Positions 28,403-36,797 of a stretch of 64,000 nucleotides of DNA are shown here, piece by piece. The DNA comes from Bacillota bacterium (GTDB taxonomy: Bacteria > Bacillota > Dehalobacteriia > UBA4068 > UBA4997). Both the position numbers and the translations under genes were made by a program. Position 1 is the first letter of the stretch; each line of letters starts with the position of its first letter. Where the stretch lies: assembly GCA_021771915.1 (NCBI GenBank), contig JAETNY010000010.1, forward strand, positions 33,319 through 97,318, read 5' to 3'. The notes under the pieces were generated by a model that was given only the letters and a program-made list of their open reading frames with translations, searched no databases and was not told where the DNA came from.

Positions 28403-28411
28403 TGCTATAAT
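28403..28411 (+). promoter_or_regulatory. Extended -10 promoter of the small peptide gene
   Basis: TGCTATAAT with TATAAT at 28406-28411. There is no consensus -35 at the right distance. Transcription would start near 28418, giving a leader of about 33 nt in which CCTC (28426-28429) can pair with GAGG (28437-28440) of the ribosome site. Confidence 0.7.
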
Positions 28412-28444
28412 ATAGATACTCACCGCCTCGGGCAGAGAGGGGGG

Positions 28445-28467
28445 GATAAAATGTCCTTGTTAATTAC
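28445..28467 (+). repeat. Direct repeat, copy 1 (peptide start region)
   Basis: Runs from GATAAAATG through TTAATTAC and spans the peptide's start codon. Copy 2 at 28631-28655 has the same sequence except one T to C change and a 2-nt insertion. Confidence 0.85.
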
Positions 28468-28540
28468 AATAGCCGGTACTGTCGTGGGTAATGTAATCTC
28501 TCATTATGTTATCAAATGGCTGGATAGAGCCTGGCGATGA
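28451..28540 (+). CDS. 29-residue hydrophobic peptide, candidate type I (Fst-like) toxin
   Basis: ATG 28451 follows a very strong ribosome site (GAGAGGGGGGG) by about 5 nt. Residues 2-21 carry no charge (SLLITIAGTVVGNVISHYVI) and would span a membrane, and the tail KWLDRAWR is basic. The MSLLI start, central glycine and terminal W-L-D-R recall the Fst/Ldr superfamily of membrane toxins, judged from memory. The gene has its own promoter and hairpin terminator, and a convergent antisense RNA promoter faces it. The combined arrangement, not the peptide alone, makes the case for a type I toxin. Harmless regulatory peptides of similar shape exist, so toxicity is inference. Confidence 0.72.
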   Translation: MSLLITIAGTVVGNVISHYVIKWLDRAWR

Positions 28541-28581
28541 GTCAGCCTGAGCCAAGGCTGCTTTACTTAGTTAAAAGCCAA

Positions 28582-28611
28582 GAAAGACCCCAGTAGCCGC
28601 TGAGGTCTTTC
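28582..28611. terminator. Shared bidirectional hairpin between peptide mRNA and antisense RNA
   Basis: GAAAGACC pairs with GGTCTTTC, then after one mismatch CAG with CTG, loop TAGCCG. The T-run is better on the minus strand than on the plus strand. Confidence 0.75.
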
Positions 28612-28630
28612 ATTGTGCAAATTATTTGGT

Positions 28631-28655
28631 GATAAAATGCCCTTGTGTTAATTAC
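28631..28655. repeat. Direct repeat, copy 2 (antisense RNA 5' end)
   Basis: GATAAAATGCCCTTG then TG then TTAATTAC. It cannot encode the peptide, because it meets a stop after ATG CCC TTG TGT. Its role is best explained as the template for the antisense RNA. Confidence 0.85.
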
Positions 28656-28662
28656 TGCTTAT

Positions 28663-28692
28663 AGTATATCACCTGCGGCGTTTGTTTGTCAA
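28663..28692 (-). promoter_or_regulatory. Strong antisense promoter
   Basis: Minus strand TTGACA (28692-28687), 18 bp, TATACT (28668-28663). There is no protein gene on this strand downstream, so the promoter needs the antisense RNA to explain it. Confidence 0.8.
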
Positions 28693-28734
28693 TCCCAATC
28701 CGGGATTAAATATAAAAAATCCCGTCTGGCGTAC

Positions 28735-28764
28735 TTGTGTTCGGGTTGTCTTTTGTGATATAAT
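28735..28764 (+). promoter_or_regulatory. uvrA promoter
   Basis: TTGTGT (28735-28740), 18 bp, TATAAT (28759-28764), with TGA before the -10. No LexA/DinR box was recognised around it. Confidence 0.7.
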
Positions 28765-28810
28765 AATAAAATAATATGAATGTGATAAATAGTAGGAGAG
28801 AAGATAAAAT

Positions 28811-31696
28811 ATGGCTAAACAGGAATATATTTACGTTAAGGGCGCCCGGCAGCATAATTTGCAGAATATTGACGTTAAACTGCCGCGCAACAAGCTGGTT
28901 GTGATAACTGGGCTTTCTGGCAGCGGCAAAAGTTCTTTGGCGTTTGATACTATTTACGCCGAGGGGCAGCGTCGTTATATGGAAAGTTTGTCTTCATATG
29001 CGCGCCTGTTTTTGGGTCAGATGGAAAAGCCGGCGGTTGATGTGATTGAGGGTTTGTCCCCGGCGATTGCTATTGACCAGAAAACCACCAACCGCAATCC
29101 GCGCTCTACCGTTGGTACGGTTACGGAAATTCATGATTATTTGCGTCTGCTTTTTGCGCGCGTGGGCAAACCGCATTGCCCTAAATGTGGCAAGCCAATC
29201 AGTCAGCAGACGGTTGACCAGATTGTAGATACGTTGCTGGCGTTGGACGAGGGAACGCGTTTGCAGGTTTTGGCGCCGATGGTTAGCGGCCGCAAGGGTG
29301 AGTTTCAGCGGCTTTTTGCAGATATTAAAAGCGATGGCTATTTGCGCGTGCGCGTGGACGGGCAAATTTATTCGCTGGACGATGAAATTAAGGTTAACAA
29401 GCAGCAAAAGCATTCAGTGGAAGTTGTGGTTGACCGTCTGGTGGTGCGGCCGGACGTGGCCAAACGGCTGGCGGAGTCGATTGAAACGGCTATGGAGTTG
29501 GCCGGTGGTCAGCTTTTGGTTCTGACTGAGCAGAAGCAGCTTGACCAGGACGGCCAGGAAATAAACGCGATACAGGAACTGAAATTTAATAAAAATCTGG
29601 CCTGTCCGGATTGTGGCATCAGTCTGGACGAGTTAACGCCGCGCATGTTTTCTTTCAACAATCCTTACGGCGCCTGCCCCGGCTGTTCTGGTCTGGGCTT
29701 TCGTATGAAGGTGGACGCCAGCCTGCTGGTGGTCAGTGATGAACTTTCCCTGCGCGAGGGGGCTTTAGCGCATTGGAGCGAAAACTTTTCCAGCTGGTGG
29801 TTCCGCTTTATCGAGGCCATGTCCAAGCATTATGGTTTTTCTCTGGACGTGCCTTTGCGCGAGTTATCGCCGGAGCATTTGCAGCTGATTTTGTATGGCA
29901 CCGGCAAGGAGAAACTGGCCTTTAAGTATATTGATTATAACCACCGGGAAAAATTTGTTAACGCGCCCTGGGAGGGCATGATTACCAATTTGGAACGGCG
30001 TTATCAGGAAACAGAATCTGATTTTATCCGCGAGGAAATTGAAAAATATATGGTGGAAAGTCCCTGCCCGGATTGTCATGGCGCTCGCCTGAAACCGGAG
30101 GTTCTGGCTGTTACGCTGACCTATCTGGACGAGCAGGGGCGGCCGCAGGAATTGAATATTCACCATTTGAGCGAGATGACAATTTTTGAAGCGCAGCAGT
30201 TTTTTGCCGGCTTGCAGCTATCGGAGCGCGAGGAGAGCATTGTGCATATGGTGCTTAAGGAAATCAAAGCGCGATTGGAATTTCTGGTGAATGTGGGGCT
30301 GGATTATCTGACGCTTTCCCGGGCGGCATCTACTCTTTCCGGCGGCGAGGCGCAGCGCATCAGGCTGGCTACCCAGATTGGTTCATCATTGGTGGGCGTA
30401 CTGTATATTCTGGACGAGCCAAGCATTGGCCTGCACCAACGCGATAACTGTCAGCTGATTGCCACGCTGAAACGTCTGCGCGATTTGGGCAATACCGTGA
30501 TTGTGGTGGAGCATGACGATGAAACGATGCTGGCGGCTGATTATCTGGTGGATATCGGCCCCGGCGCCGGGCGCAACGGCGGCCGGGTGGTGGCCAGCGG
30601 CACGCCGCAACAGGTAATGCGTTGCGCTTCTTCTATCACCGGCCAGTATTTAAGCGGCAAACAGCAGATTGAGGTGCCGCAGTTGCGGCGGCCGGGCAGC
30701 GGCAAGATGCTGAAGCTTTGGGGCTGCACTGAAAATAATCTGAAAAATATTGATGTGGAACTGCCGCTGGGTAAATTTATTTGTGTAACCGGGGTTTCTG
30801 GCAGCGGTAAAAGTACGCTTATCAATGAAATTTTATATAAAACGCTGGCTAATCGGCTGAACCGTGCCCACACCAAGCCGGGTAAATTCCGTCAGATTGA
30901 CGGTCTGGAAAATCTGGAAAAGGTAATTGATATTGACCAAAGCCCGATTGGCCGCACACCGCGCTCCAACCCGGCTACTTATACCGGACTGTTCAGTCTT
31001 ATACGCGATTTGTATTCGCAGCTGCCGGAGGCCAAAATGCGCGGTTATAAACCGGGGCGTTTTAGCTTTAACGTCAGCGGCGGCCGCTGCGAGGCCTGTA
31101 AGGGCGATGGTATTATTAAAATTGAGATGCATTTTCTGCCTGATGTTTACGTGCCTTGTGAGGTCTGCAAGGGACAGCGCTATAATCGGGAAACGCTGGA
31201 TATTAAATATAAGGGTAAGAGTATTGCCGATGTTTTGGCGATGACAGTGGACGAAGCCAGTGAGTTTTTTGCTAATGTGCCGCGGATTGCGCATAAATTG
31301 CAGGTTTTGCAGGACGTGGGGCTGGGTTATATTCAGCTGGGGCAGAGCGGCACCACCCTTTCCGGCGGCGAGGCGCAGCGCATTAAGCTGGCGGCGGAAC
31401 TTTCCCGGCGCAGTCAGGGGCAGAGTTTTTATATCCTGGACGAGCCCACGACCGGTCTGCATATTGCTGATATTAAAAAGCTGCTGGAGGTTCTTAATCG
31501 TTTGGTTGAGGCCGGCAACACAGTGTTGGTTATTGAGCATAATCTGGACGTCATCAAATGCGCTGATTATATTATTGATTTGGGACCGGAGGGCGGCGGC
31601 CGCGGCGGCCGGATTGTGGCCTGCGGCACGCCGGAGGAGATTGCTGCTGTTGAGAGCAGCTATACCGGGCAATTTTTGCGCTCAAAGCTGCAATAA
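28811..31696 (+). CDS. uvrA: Excinuclease ABC subunit A
   Basis: DNA damage-recognition ATPase of nucleotide excision repair. The 961 residues contain two ABC modules: Walker [15 protein letters not shown] near residue 32 and [13 protein letters not shown] near 662, with LSGGEAQRI signatures in both halves and both Walker B regions ([23 protein letters not shown]). Zinc-binding pairs are visible as CPKCGK, CPDCG with CPGCSG, and CEACKG with CEVCKG. Length is normal. uvrC follows after 60 nt. uvrB is not in the window. Confidence 0.97.
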   Translation: MAKQEYIYVKGARQHNLQNIDVKLPRNKLVVITGLSGSGKSSLAFDTIYAEGQRRYMESLSSYARLFLGQMEKPAVDVIEGLSPAIAIDQKTTNRNPRSTVGTVTEIHDYLRLLFARVGKPHCPKCGKPISQQTVDQIVDTLLALDEGTRLQVLAPMVSGRKGEFQRLFADIKSDGYLRVRVDGQIYSLDDEIKVNKQQKHSVEVVVDRLVVRPDVAKRLAESIETAMELAGGQLLVLTEQKQLDQDGQEINAIQELKFNKNLACPDCGISLDELTPRMFSFNNPYGACPGCSGLGFRMKVDASLLVVSDELSLREGALAHWSENFSSWWFRFIEAMSKHYGFSLDVPLRELSPEHLQLILYGTGKEKLAFKYIDYNHREKFVNAPWEGMITNLERRYQETESDFIREEIEKYMVESPCPDCHGARLKPEVLAVTLTYLDEQGRPQELNIHHLSEMTIFEAQQFFAGLQLSEREESIVHMVLKEIKARLEFLVNVGLDYLTLSRAASTLSGGEAQRIRLATQIGSSLVGVLYILDEPSIGLHQRDNCQLIATLKRLRDLGNTVIVVEHDDETMLAADYLVDIGPGAGRNGGRVVASGTPQQVMRCASSITGQYLSGKQQIEVPQLRRPGSGKMLKLWGCTENNLKNIDVELPLGKFICVTGVSGSGKSTLINEILYKTLANRLNRAHTKPGKFRQIDGLENLEKVIDIDQSPIGRTPRSNPATYTGLFSLIRDLYSQLPEAKMRGYKPGRFSFNVSGGRCEACKGDGIIKIEMHFLPDVYVPCEVCKGQRYNRETLDIKYKGKSIADVLAMTVDEASEFFANVPRIAHKLQVLQDVGLGYIQLGQSGTTLSGGEAQRIKLAAELSRRSQGQSFYILDEPTTGLHIADIKKLLEVLNRLVEAGNTVLVIEHNLDVIKCADYIIDLGPEGGGRGGRIVACGTPEEIAAVESSYTGQFLRSKLQ

Positions 31697-31756
31697 CGTC
31701 GCATCTGCTTAACTGTGAAACATTTATATTGAGTAAATAGAAGTCAAGAGAGAAAT

Positions 31757-33631
31757 ATGGTAAATCCGAAATTAAAAGAAAAATTGGCAGAACTGCCGGC
31801 CAGCCCGGGCGTTTACATTATGCGCGATGCGGACGGTCAGGTGGTTTACGTTGGCAAGGCAAAATCCTTAAAGCAGCGTGTGCGCTCATATTTTCAGGCA
31901 GAAAGCCGGCTGGCGCCCAAAACCGCGGCGCAGATGCGCGTGGTGGAGGAACTGGAATGGATTGTCGTATCCTCGGCCATGGAAGCGCTGGTGCTGGAAA
32001 GCAATCTGATTAAGGAATACGCGCCCAAATACAACATCATGCTGCGTGACGACAAGCATTATCCCTATCTGGCGGTAACGCTGGGCGAGGAATATCCGCG
32101 GCTGATAGAGGTGCGCGCGGTCAAAAACGATGGCAGCCGTTATTTTGGCCCATATGTCAGCGCCGGCGCTATGCACATCACGGAAAAGCTGCTGCGTGAG
32201 ATTTTTCCGCTGCGTACCTGTACCAACCGTAATTTTCGGCAGCAGAAACGACCCTGTTTAAACTTTCATATTGGCCGTTGTCTGGCGCCTTGTACCGGCA
32301 AGGTGGATAAGCAGGTTTATCGGGAGATGTGCCGGCAGGTTGTGCAGTTTTTGGAGGGCAAAAGCAACCGCATGCTGGCTGATTTGAATGAGCAGATGAG
32401 GCGCGCTTCTGATGAACTGCGTTTTGAGGAGGCCGCCCAGCTGCGCGACCGTATTAACGCCATTAAGCTGGTGCAAAGCAAGCAGTATATGGACGCCGGC
32501 AGCGATAATCGGGATATGCTGGCGGTGGCGCTGGCCGCTGATGAAAGTCTGGCGGCAGTGCAGGTATTTTTTGTGCGTGAGGGCAAGGTGGTTGGCCGGG
32601 AGCATTTCTTTCTGGATAATCATGGCGATAATCGGACGGAGCATATTCTTTCAGCATTTATTTGTCAGTATTATAGCGGTGTTGATTTTATTCCGCCGGA
32701 AATCTGTTTGAGCGAGCCGCTGACCGATATGGATACGCTCAACGATTGGCTGAACCAGAAGCGCGGCGGCCGGGTTAATCTGTTTGCGCCCAAGATTGGT
32801 GAAAAAAAGCGGCTGTTGGAATTGGTACAGCATAATGCGGAGTTGGTTTTGAACCGGGAACTGGAGGAACAGAGTTATAAAAAAGCGGCTGGCGGCGAGG
32901 CTTTGGCCGAATTGCAGCAGGTGCTTAATCTGCCCAAAGCGCCCTGGCGGATTGAATGTTTTGATAACAGCCATTGGCAGGGAACATATACGGTTTCTGC
33001 TATGGTAACATTTCAGGGCGGACAGCCGGCCAAGGCGCTTTATCGGCATATGCGCATCAAGGGGCAGACCAACGGCGACGACTATATGGCTATGCGTGAG
33101 GCTGTGGCGCGGCGTATGGGTTGGGGTATCAGCCAGCGTGAGCAGCTGAAAGCCGGCGAGTTGAAGCTGGAAGAAGCGCCAATGGCAGAATGGCCGGATT
33201 TGCTGCTGATTGACGGCGGCAAGGGGCAGCTGGCGGTGGCTGTTGATATTCTGGAAACGCTGGGGCTTTTGGGTACAATCCCGGTTTTTGGTTTGGCGGA
33301 AAGTGATGAATGGCTGTATCGGCCGTATGACCCGGAGCCAATTATTCTGCCAAAAAGCAGCCAGGGTTTGCAGCTTTTGCAGCGTGTGCGTGACGAAGCC
33401 CACCGCTTTGGCATAACCTATCAGCGGCGGCTGCGTGAGAAAGGGCAAAAGGCCAGCGCGCTTGATGATGTGCCGGGGATTGGCCCGGCCAGACGAGTGG
33501 CTTTGCTGCGCGCCTTTGGCTCCCTGGAGCAGATTATGGCGGCCAGCGAGGAGGAACTGGCGCTGGTGGATAGCATGAACAAGAGGGCGGCGCGGAGTTT
33601 ATATTCATATTTACATGAACGTGGTAAGTAG
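31757..33631 (+). CDS. uvrC: Excinuclease ABC subunit C
   Basis: Makes both incisions in nucleotide excision repair. The 624 residues have a GIY-YIG domain (PGVYIMRDADGQVVYVGKAKSLKQR), the UvrB-binding UVR motif around 205-235 (RRASDELRFEEAAQLRDRI), an RNase H-like nuclease domain (ECFDNSHWQGTYTVSAMVTF, LLLIDGGKGQL) and a C-terminal helix-hairpin-helix pair (DDVPGIGPARRVALLRAFGSL). The usual ECFDISH appears as ECFDNSH, with the acidic residue kept. Confidence 0.96.
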   Translation: MVNPKLKEKLAELPASPGVYIMRDADGQVVYVGKAKSLKQRVRSYFQAESRLAPKTAAQMRVVEELEWIVVSSAMEALVLESNLIKEYAPKYNIMLRDDKHYPYLAVTLGEEYPRLIEVRAVKNDGSRYFGPYVSAGAMHITEKLLREIFPLRTCTNRNFRQQKRPCLNFHIGRCLAPCTGKVDKQVYREMCRQVVQFLEGKSNRMLADLNEQMRRASDELRFEEAAQLRDRINAIKLVQSKQYMDAGSDNRDMLAVALAADESLAAVQVFFVREGKVVGREHFFLDNHGDNRTEHILSAFICQYYSGVDFIPPEICLSEPLTDMDTLNDWLNQKRGGRVNLFAPKIGEKKRLLELVQHNAELVLNRELEEQSYKKAAGGEALAELQQVLNLPKAPWRIECFDNSHWQGTYTVSAMVTFQGGQPAKALYRHMRIKGQTNGDDYMAMREAVARRMGWGISQREQLKAGELKLEEAPMAEWPDLLLIDGGKGQLAVAVDILETLGLLGTIPVFGLAESDEWLYRPYDPEPIILPKSSQGLQLLQRVRDEAHRFGITYQRRLREKGQKASALDDVPGIGPARRVALLRAFGSLEQIMAASEEELALVDSMNKRAARSLYSYLHERGK

Positions 33632-33651
33632 TTTTCAAGAGGTAAAAAGGA

Positions 33652-33689
33652 ATGGAATTGAAAATAGTTACAGGTATGAGCGGCGCAGG
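33652..33689 (+). repeat. Direct repeat of the rapZ start, upstream copy
   Basis: 38 bp identical to 33742-33779, from ATGGAATTGAAAATAG through GAGCGGCGCAGG, 90 bp upstream of the true rapZ start. Confidence 0.95.
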
Positions 33690-33720
33690 TCGAAAATCTG
33701 CGCCCCGTGCGGAGCAATAA
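33652..33720 (+). CDS. 22-codon upstream ORF made by the duplicated rapZ start
   Basis: ATG 33652 has a strong ribosome site (AAGAGGTAAAAAGGA). The first 12 codons equal those of rapZ, including the P-loop beginning GMSGAG; the frame then runs into different sequence (RKSAPRAEQ) and stops at 33718-33720, 21 nt before rapZ. The divergent part forms the hairpin GGCGCAG/CTGCGCC. It may be a duplication scar or a leader peptide that tunes rapZ translation. Function is unproven. Confidence 0.5.
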   Translation: MELKIVTGMSGAGRKSAPRAEQ

Positions 33721-33741
33721 ATTGTGCAAAGGTGTTAAATT

Positions 33742-33779
33742 ATGGAATTGAAAATAGTTACAGGTATGAGCGGCGCAGG
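33742..33779 (+). repeat. Direct repeat of the rapZ start, in-gene copy
   Basis: The second copy of the 38-bp repeat; it forms the first 12 codons and part of the 13th of rapZ. Confidence 0.95.
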
Positions 33780-34623
33780 CAAGACCAATTTTGTGCAGGT
33801 TTTGGAAGATATGGGCTATTATTGTGTGGATAATCTGCCGCCCAACCTGTTTATAAAATTTGTGGAGTTGATTTGTCAGGCGCAGTTTGATTATAATAAG
33901 GTGGCGTTGGTGGCCGATGTGCGCGGCGGCAAATTTTTTCAGGATTTAACCCTGGTTTTACAGGAATTAAAGAATAAAGGCATCAAATATGAAATAATAT
34001 TTCTTGAGGCTTCTGATGATATTCTGGTGCGGCGCTATAAGGAAACGCGGCGGCGGCACCCCCTGGCTTATCGGGGCGGACTGCTGGAGGGTATTCAGGA
34101 AGAACGTCAGCGTTTGCAGGGTATTCGCGGTCAGGCTGATTTGATTATTGACAGCAGCGGTTTGAAAGTGCAGGATTTTAAGGAGCAGGCGGCGGCGTTG
34201 CTGCAAGGCGGCGAGGAGGGGCGTTTGCAGGTTAGTCTGCTTTCTTTCGGGTTTAAATATGGTTTGCCGATTGACGTGGATTTGGTGATGGACGTTCGCT
34301 TTTTGCCTAACCCCTTTTATTTGCCGGAGCTGAAGCCTTTAAGCGGCCAGGACTCGCCAGTTCGTGATTTTGTACTGGAGCGGCCGGTAACGCAGAGTTT
34401 TCTGTTGAAATATACAGATTTGCTGCTGGAACTTTTGCCACAGTATGTGGCGGAGGGCAAACAGCATTTGAGTATTGCTGTGGGCTGCACGGGCGGCCGG
34501 CACCGCTCGGTGGCGATTGCCGAGGAATTGGGGCGGCGGCTTTTGGCTGCGCAAAATCAGGGCATTAATATTCGTGTTTTACACCGGGATTTACCGAAAT
34601 ACGTTGAGAGTGGGAAAATTTAA
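33742..34623 (+). CDS. rapZ: RNase adapter / nucleotide-binding protein RapZ (YvcJ)
   Basis: A 293-residue P-loop protein. The Walker A is GMSGAGKT at residues 8-15. YYCVDNLPPNL, VALVADVRGG, EIIFLEASDDILVRRYKETRRRHPL and the C-terminal VAVGCTGGRHRSV-type motif (here IAVGCTGGRHRSVAIAEEL) are family signatures. In Enterobacteria RapZ guides RNase E to GlmZ; in Firmicutes (YvcJ) it binds nucleotides and affects competence and envelope metabolism. It is in the usual rapZ-yvcK-whiA order, and its stop overlaps the yvcK ATG by one base. Confidence 0.95.
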   Translation: MELKIVTGMSGAGKTNFVQVLEDMGYYCVDNLPPNLFIKFVELICQAQFDYNKVALVADVRGGKFFQDLTLVLQELKNKGIKYEIIFLEASDDILVRRYKETRRRHPLAYRGGLLEGIQEERQRLQGIRGQADLIIDSSGLKVQDFKEQAAALLQGGEEGRLQVSLLSFGFKYGLPIDVDLVMDVRFLPNPFYLPELKPLSGQDSPVRDFVLERPVTQSFLLKYTDLLLELLPQYVAEGKQHLSIAVGCTGGRHRSVAIAEELGRRLLAAQNQGINIRVLHRDLPKYVESGKI

Positions 34624-35618
34624 TGAAATATAAGAATGCCGAGGATTTGCATATTGTAGCGATTGGCGGCGGAACTGGTCTGGGTAATCTGCTGCGTGTG
34701 CTGAAAGGTTTGGGCTGTGCGCCGACGGCCGTGGTGGCGATGACGGATAACGGCGGCAGCAGCGGCAAGCTGCGCGCGGATTTTGGCATGCAGCCGCCGG
34801 GCGATGTGCGCAGTTGTCTGTTGGCTTTAAGCCGTAGTGAGCCGGAGATGGAAAGATTGCTTTGTTATCGTTTCCCTGATGATAGCACTCTTTGCGGCCA
34901 TAATGTGGGTAATATTCTGCTGGCGGCGATTATGCAGGCTGATGGTGTGGATATTGCGGAGGCCACGCAGCGTCTTTCTGCGCTTTTGGCAATTCAGGGG
35001 CGCGTATTGCCGGTAACAACTGACGATGTGGCGCTGGGGGCAATTTTGGAAGACGGCACCAGGCTGGCCGGCGAGGTTGAAATTGCGGCGGATAAGCGCC
35101 AGATTAAGGAAGTTTTTCTCATGCCGGAATGTCAGCCGCGCGCTGAGGTTTTGCAGGCGGTGGCGCAGGCCGATTACATATTTATCGGCCCGGGCAGCAT
35201 GTATTCCAGCCTTATCAGCAACCTGCTGGTATCGGGGCTGGCGGCGGCGGTTAAGCAAAGCCGGGCGCCGGTTTATTATATCAGCAACATGGCGACGGAG
35301 CCGGGGGAGATGCCGGCAGCGGAGTTGAGCCGTTGCGTGGCTGCTTTGGAGTATCATTTTCGCCGGACAACGGGGTTTGGCGGTCATCTGATTGATAAGG
35401 TTATTGCCAATGTGGGGGAATATGCGCCGGCTTTGCTGGCTGAATTGCAGCAGGGCGGCTCTGTGCCGCTGGTGTGTGATGAAGCCAAGTTGCTGGCCTG
35501 CGGCGCGCAGTTGGTGACGGCGGATTTTGTGGATAGTCAAAATGTCTGGCAGCATAACCGGCAGAAGCTGGCCGAGGTTCTGCGGCGTGAATTAAGGCTG
35601 CGCGAGTATGCGCTTTGA
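34623..35618 (+). CDS. yvcK: Gluconeogenesis factor YvcK (CofD-like)
   Basis: A 331-residue YvcK/YbhK-family protein needed in Bacillus for growth on gluconeogenic carbon and for cell shape; it binds UDP-sugars. The signature motifs are AIGGGTGLGNLLRVLKG, AVVAMTDNGGSSGKLR, PPGDVRSCLLALS, GHNVGNILLAA, and IFIGPGSMYSSLISNLLV with YISNMATEPGE. Start and stop positions indicate translational coupling with rapZ. Confidence 0.95.
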   Translation: MKYKNAEDLHIVAIGGGTGLGNLLRVLKGLGCAPTAVVAMTDNGGSSGKLRADFGMQPPGDVRSCLLALSRSEPEMERLLCYRFPDDSTLCGHNVGNILLAAIMQADGVDIAEATQRLSALLAIQGRVLPVTTDDVALGAILEDGTRLAGEVEIAADKRQIKEVFLMPECQPRAEVLQAVAQADYIFIGPGSMYSSLISNLLVSGLAAAVKQSRAPVYYISNMATEPGEMPAAELSRCVAALEYHFRRTTGFGGHLIDKVIANVGEYAPALLAELQQGGSVPLVCDEAKLLACGAQLVTADFVDSQNVWQHNRQKLAEVLRRELRLREYAL

Positions 35619-35637
35619 TTGGATTGGTGGGGATTAG

Positions 35638-36594
35638 ATGTCTTTTACTTCCGAGGTCAAGGAACAGCTTTTAAGAATAAATACCAGCAAACGCTGTTGC
35701 CGGGAGGCGGAGTTTTTGGCTTTTCTGCGCATGAGCGGCAATATCAGTCTGAGCGGCGGCCGGGACGGCCAGCCTGGCATTTTGGCCGCTACCAGCAACG
35801 CGGCTTTGGCGCGGCGTTATTTTAAGCTGGTTAAGGAACTTTGGCAGCTGCGTGCGGAAATCCTGATGCGCGATAGTCAGCATTTTAAGAAAAGCCGAAT
35901 TTACACCCTGCGTATTCCGCCGCAGGCCGAGGTTCGCCAGATTTTGGCGCGGCTGGGGCAAATTCCGGACGGCAACCCCTGGGCGCTGAACCACAGTTTT
36001 GAGCCGGCCGGCCGGGGTGTTGGCGAGGTCTTTCGGGGCGAATGTTGTCAGCGAGCATATTTGCGCGGCGCTTTTCTGGGGAATGGTTTTGTCAGCGATC
36101 CAAAACGCAGTTATCATTTGGAAATTGTCTGTCAGGACATTTATCAGGCGCATTTTCTGCTGGCTTTGGCCGCGGTTTATCAACTGAATTTTAAGCTGTC
36201 CGAGCGCAAGGGGCATTTTCTGGTTTATTGCAAGGACAGCACACAGATAAGTGATTTTTTGAATGTAATCGGCGCGCATGGGGCGCTGTTGCAGCTGGAA
36301 AATGTGAAAATTATGAAAGATACCAGCAACAATGTTAATCGGGTGATTAACTGTGATACGGCGAATACCGATAAAACGATTGACGCGGCACAGCGGCAGG
36401 TTCAGGCGATTAAACGTCTGGCGGCGGCCGGGGGGCTGGTTGGTTTGAGCAAAGCCTTGCAGGAAACGGCGGCGCTGCGTCTGGAAAACCCGGAACTTTC
36501 TTTGTTGGAGTTGGCGCGCCTGTTTGATAAGCCTATTTCCAAGGCTGGTTTGTATCATCGTTTGCAAAAACTGGAGCAGCTGGCCGAGGAATAG
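35638..36594 (+). CDS. whiA: DNA-binding protein WhiA
   Basis: A 318-residue WhiA: the N-terminal LAGLIDADG-homing-endonuclease-like region (SFTSEVKEQL, CCREAEFLAFLRMSGNI, CCQRAYLRGAFLGNGFVSDPKRSYHLEI) and a C-terminal helix-turn-helix (NPELSLLELARLFDKPISKAGLYHRLQKL). It controls sporulation genes in actinobacteria and influences division and chromosome segregation in Firmicutes. It is the last gene of the uvrA-whiA run. Confidence 0.94.
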   Translation: MSFTSEVKEQLLRINTSKRCCREAEFLAFLRMSGNISLSGGRDGQPGILAATSNAALARRYFKLVKELWQLRAEILMRDSQHFKKSRIYTLRIPPQAEVRQILARLGQIPDGNPWALNHSFEPAGRGVGEVFRGECCQRAYLRGAFLGNGFVSDPKRSYHLEIVCQDIYQAHFLLALAAVYQLNFKLSERKGHFLVYCKDSTQISDFLNVIGAHGALLQLENVKIMKDTSNNVNRVINCDTANTDKTIDAAQRQVQAIKRLAAAGGLVGLSKALQETAALRLENPELSLLELARLFDKPISKAGLYHRLQKLEQLAEE

Positions 36595-36620
36595 GTTTTT
36601 TTGTGTATTCCTTGGGGAAA

Positions 36621-36632
36621 GCCAAAATTGGC
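36621..36632. promoter_or_regulatory. 12-bp perfect palindrome upstream of a -35
   Basis: GCCAAAATTGGC ends 5 bp before the -35 of the M23 peptidase promoter. It may be an operator. Confidence 0.45.
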
Positions 36633-36637
36633 ATGAC

Positions 36638-36666
36638 TTGATTTTTGGCACAAAGTGTGCTATAAT
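36638..36666 (+). promoter_or_regulatory. M23 peptidase promoter with palindrome in the spacer
   Basis: TTGATT (36638-36643), 17 bp, TATAAT (36661-36666), with TGC before the -10. The spacer contains GCACA-AAG-TGTGC (36648-36660), a possible operator that would block polymerase. Confidence 0.75.
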
Positions 36667-36725
36667 ATAGCCAACCTGAAGCATTGACGGCTCATCATTT
36701 GCAGATTTGCAGGTAAAAACAGCGG

Positions 36726-36797
36726 TTCGGTTAGAATTTTGAAGTGATTTGGGGCAATTTTTGTGAAAAAATTTTGTGTTTGCCCGTTTTAACCGAA
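36726..36797 (+). other. Nested inverted repeats in the M23 peptidase leader
   Basis: TTCGGTTA (36726-36733) pairs with TAACCGAA (36790-36797), and inside it GGGCAA (36752-36757) pairs with TTGCCC (36780-36785). The stem ends about 25 nt before the start codon. It does not match a riboswitch I know; in particular it is not an obvious c-di-AMP (ydaO) motif. Confidence 0.5.

Larger units (their letters stand above)
28570..28656 (-). ncRNA. Candidate antisense RNA antitoxin (RNA II-like)
   Basis: Predicted from the minus-strand promoter at 28663-28692. It starts near 28656 and ends after the shared hairpin at 28582-28611, followed on this strand by TTGGCTTTT. It is about 85 nt long. Its first 25 nt are the complement of repeat copy 2 and can pair with repeat copy 1 over the peptide start codon: 23 pairs with one G-U wobble and one 2-nt bulge. 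Its 3' hairpin loop is exactly complementary to the loop of the peptide mRNA hairpin. Confidence 0.68.

Noticed and set aside
28631..28655. Second, truncated toxin gene
   Set aside because: It stops after four codons and has no ribosome site; it is better explained as the antisense target repeat.
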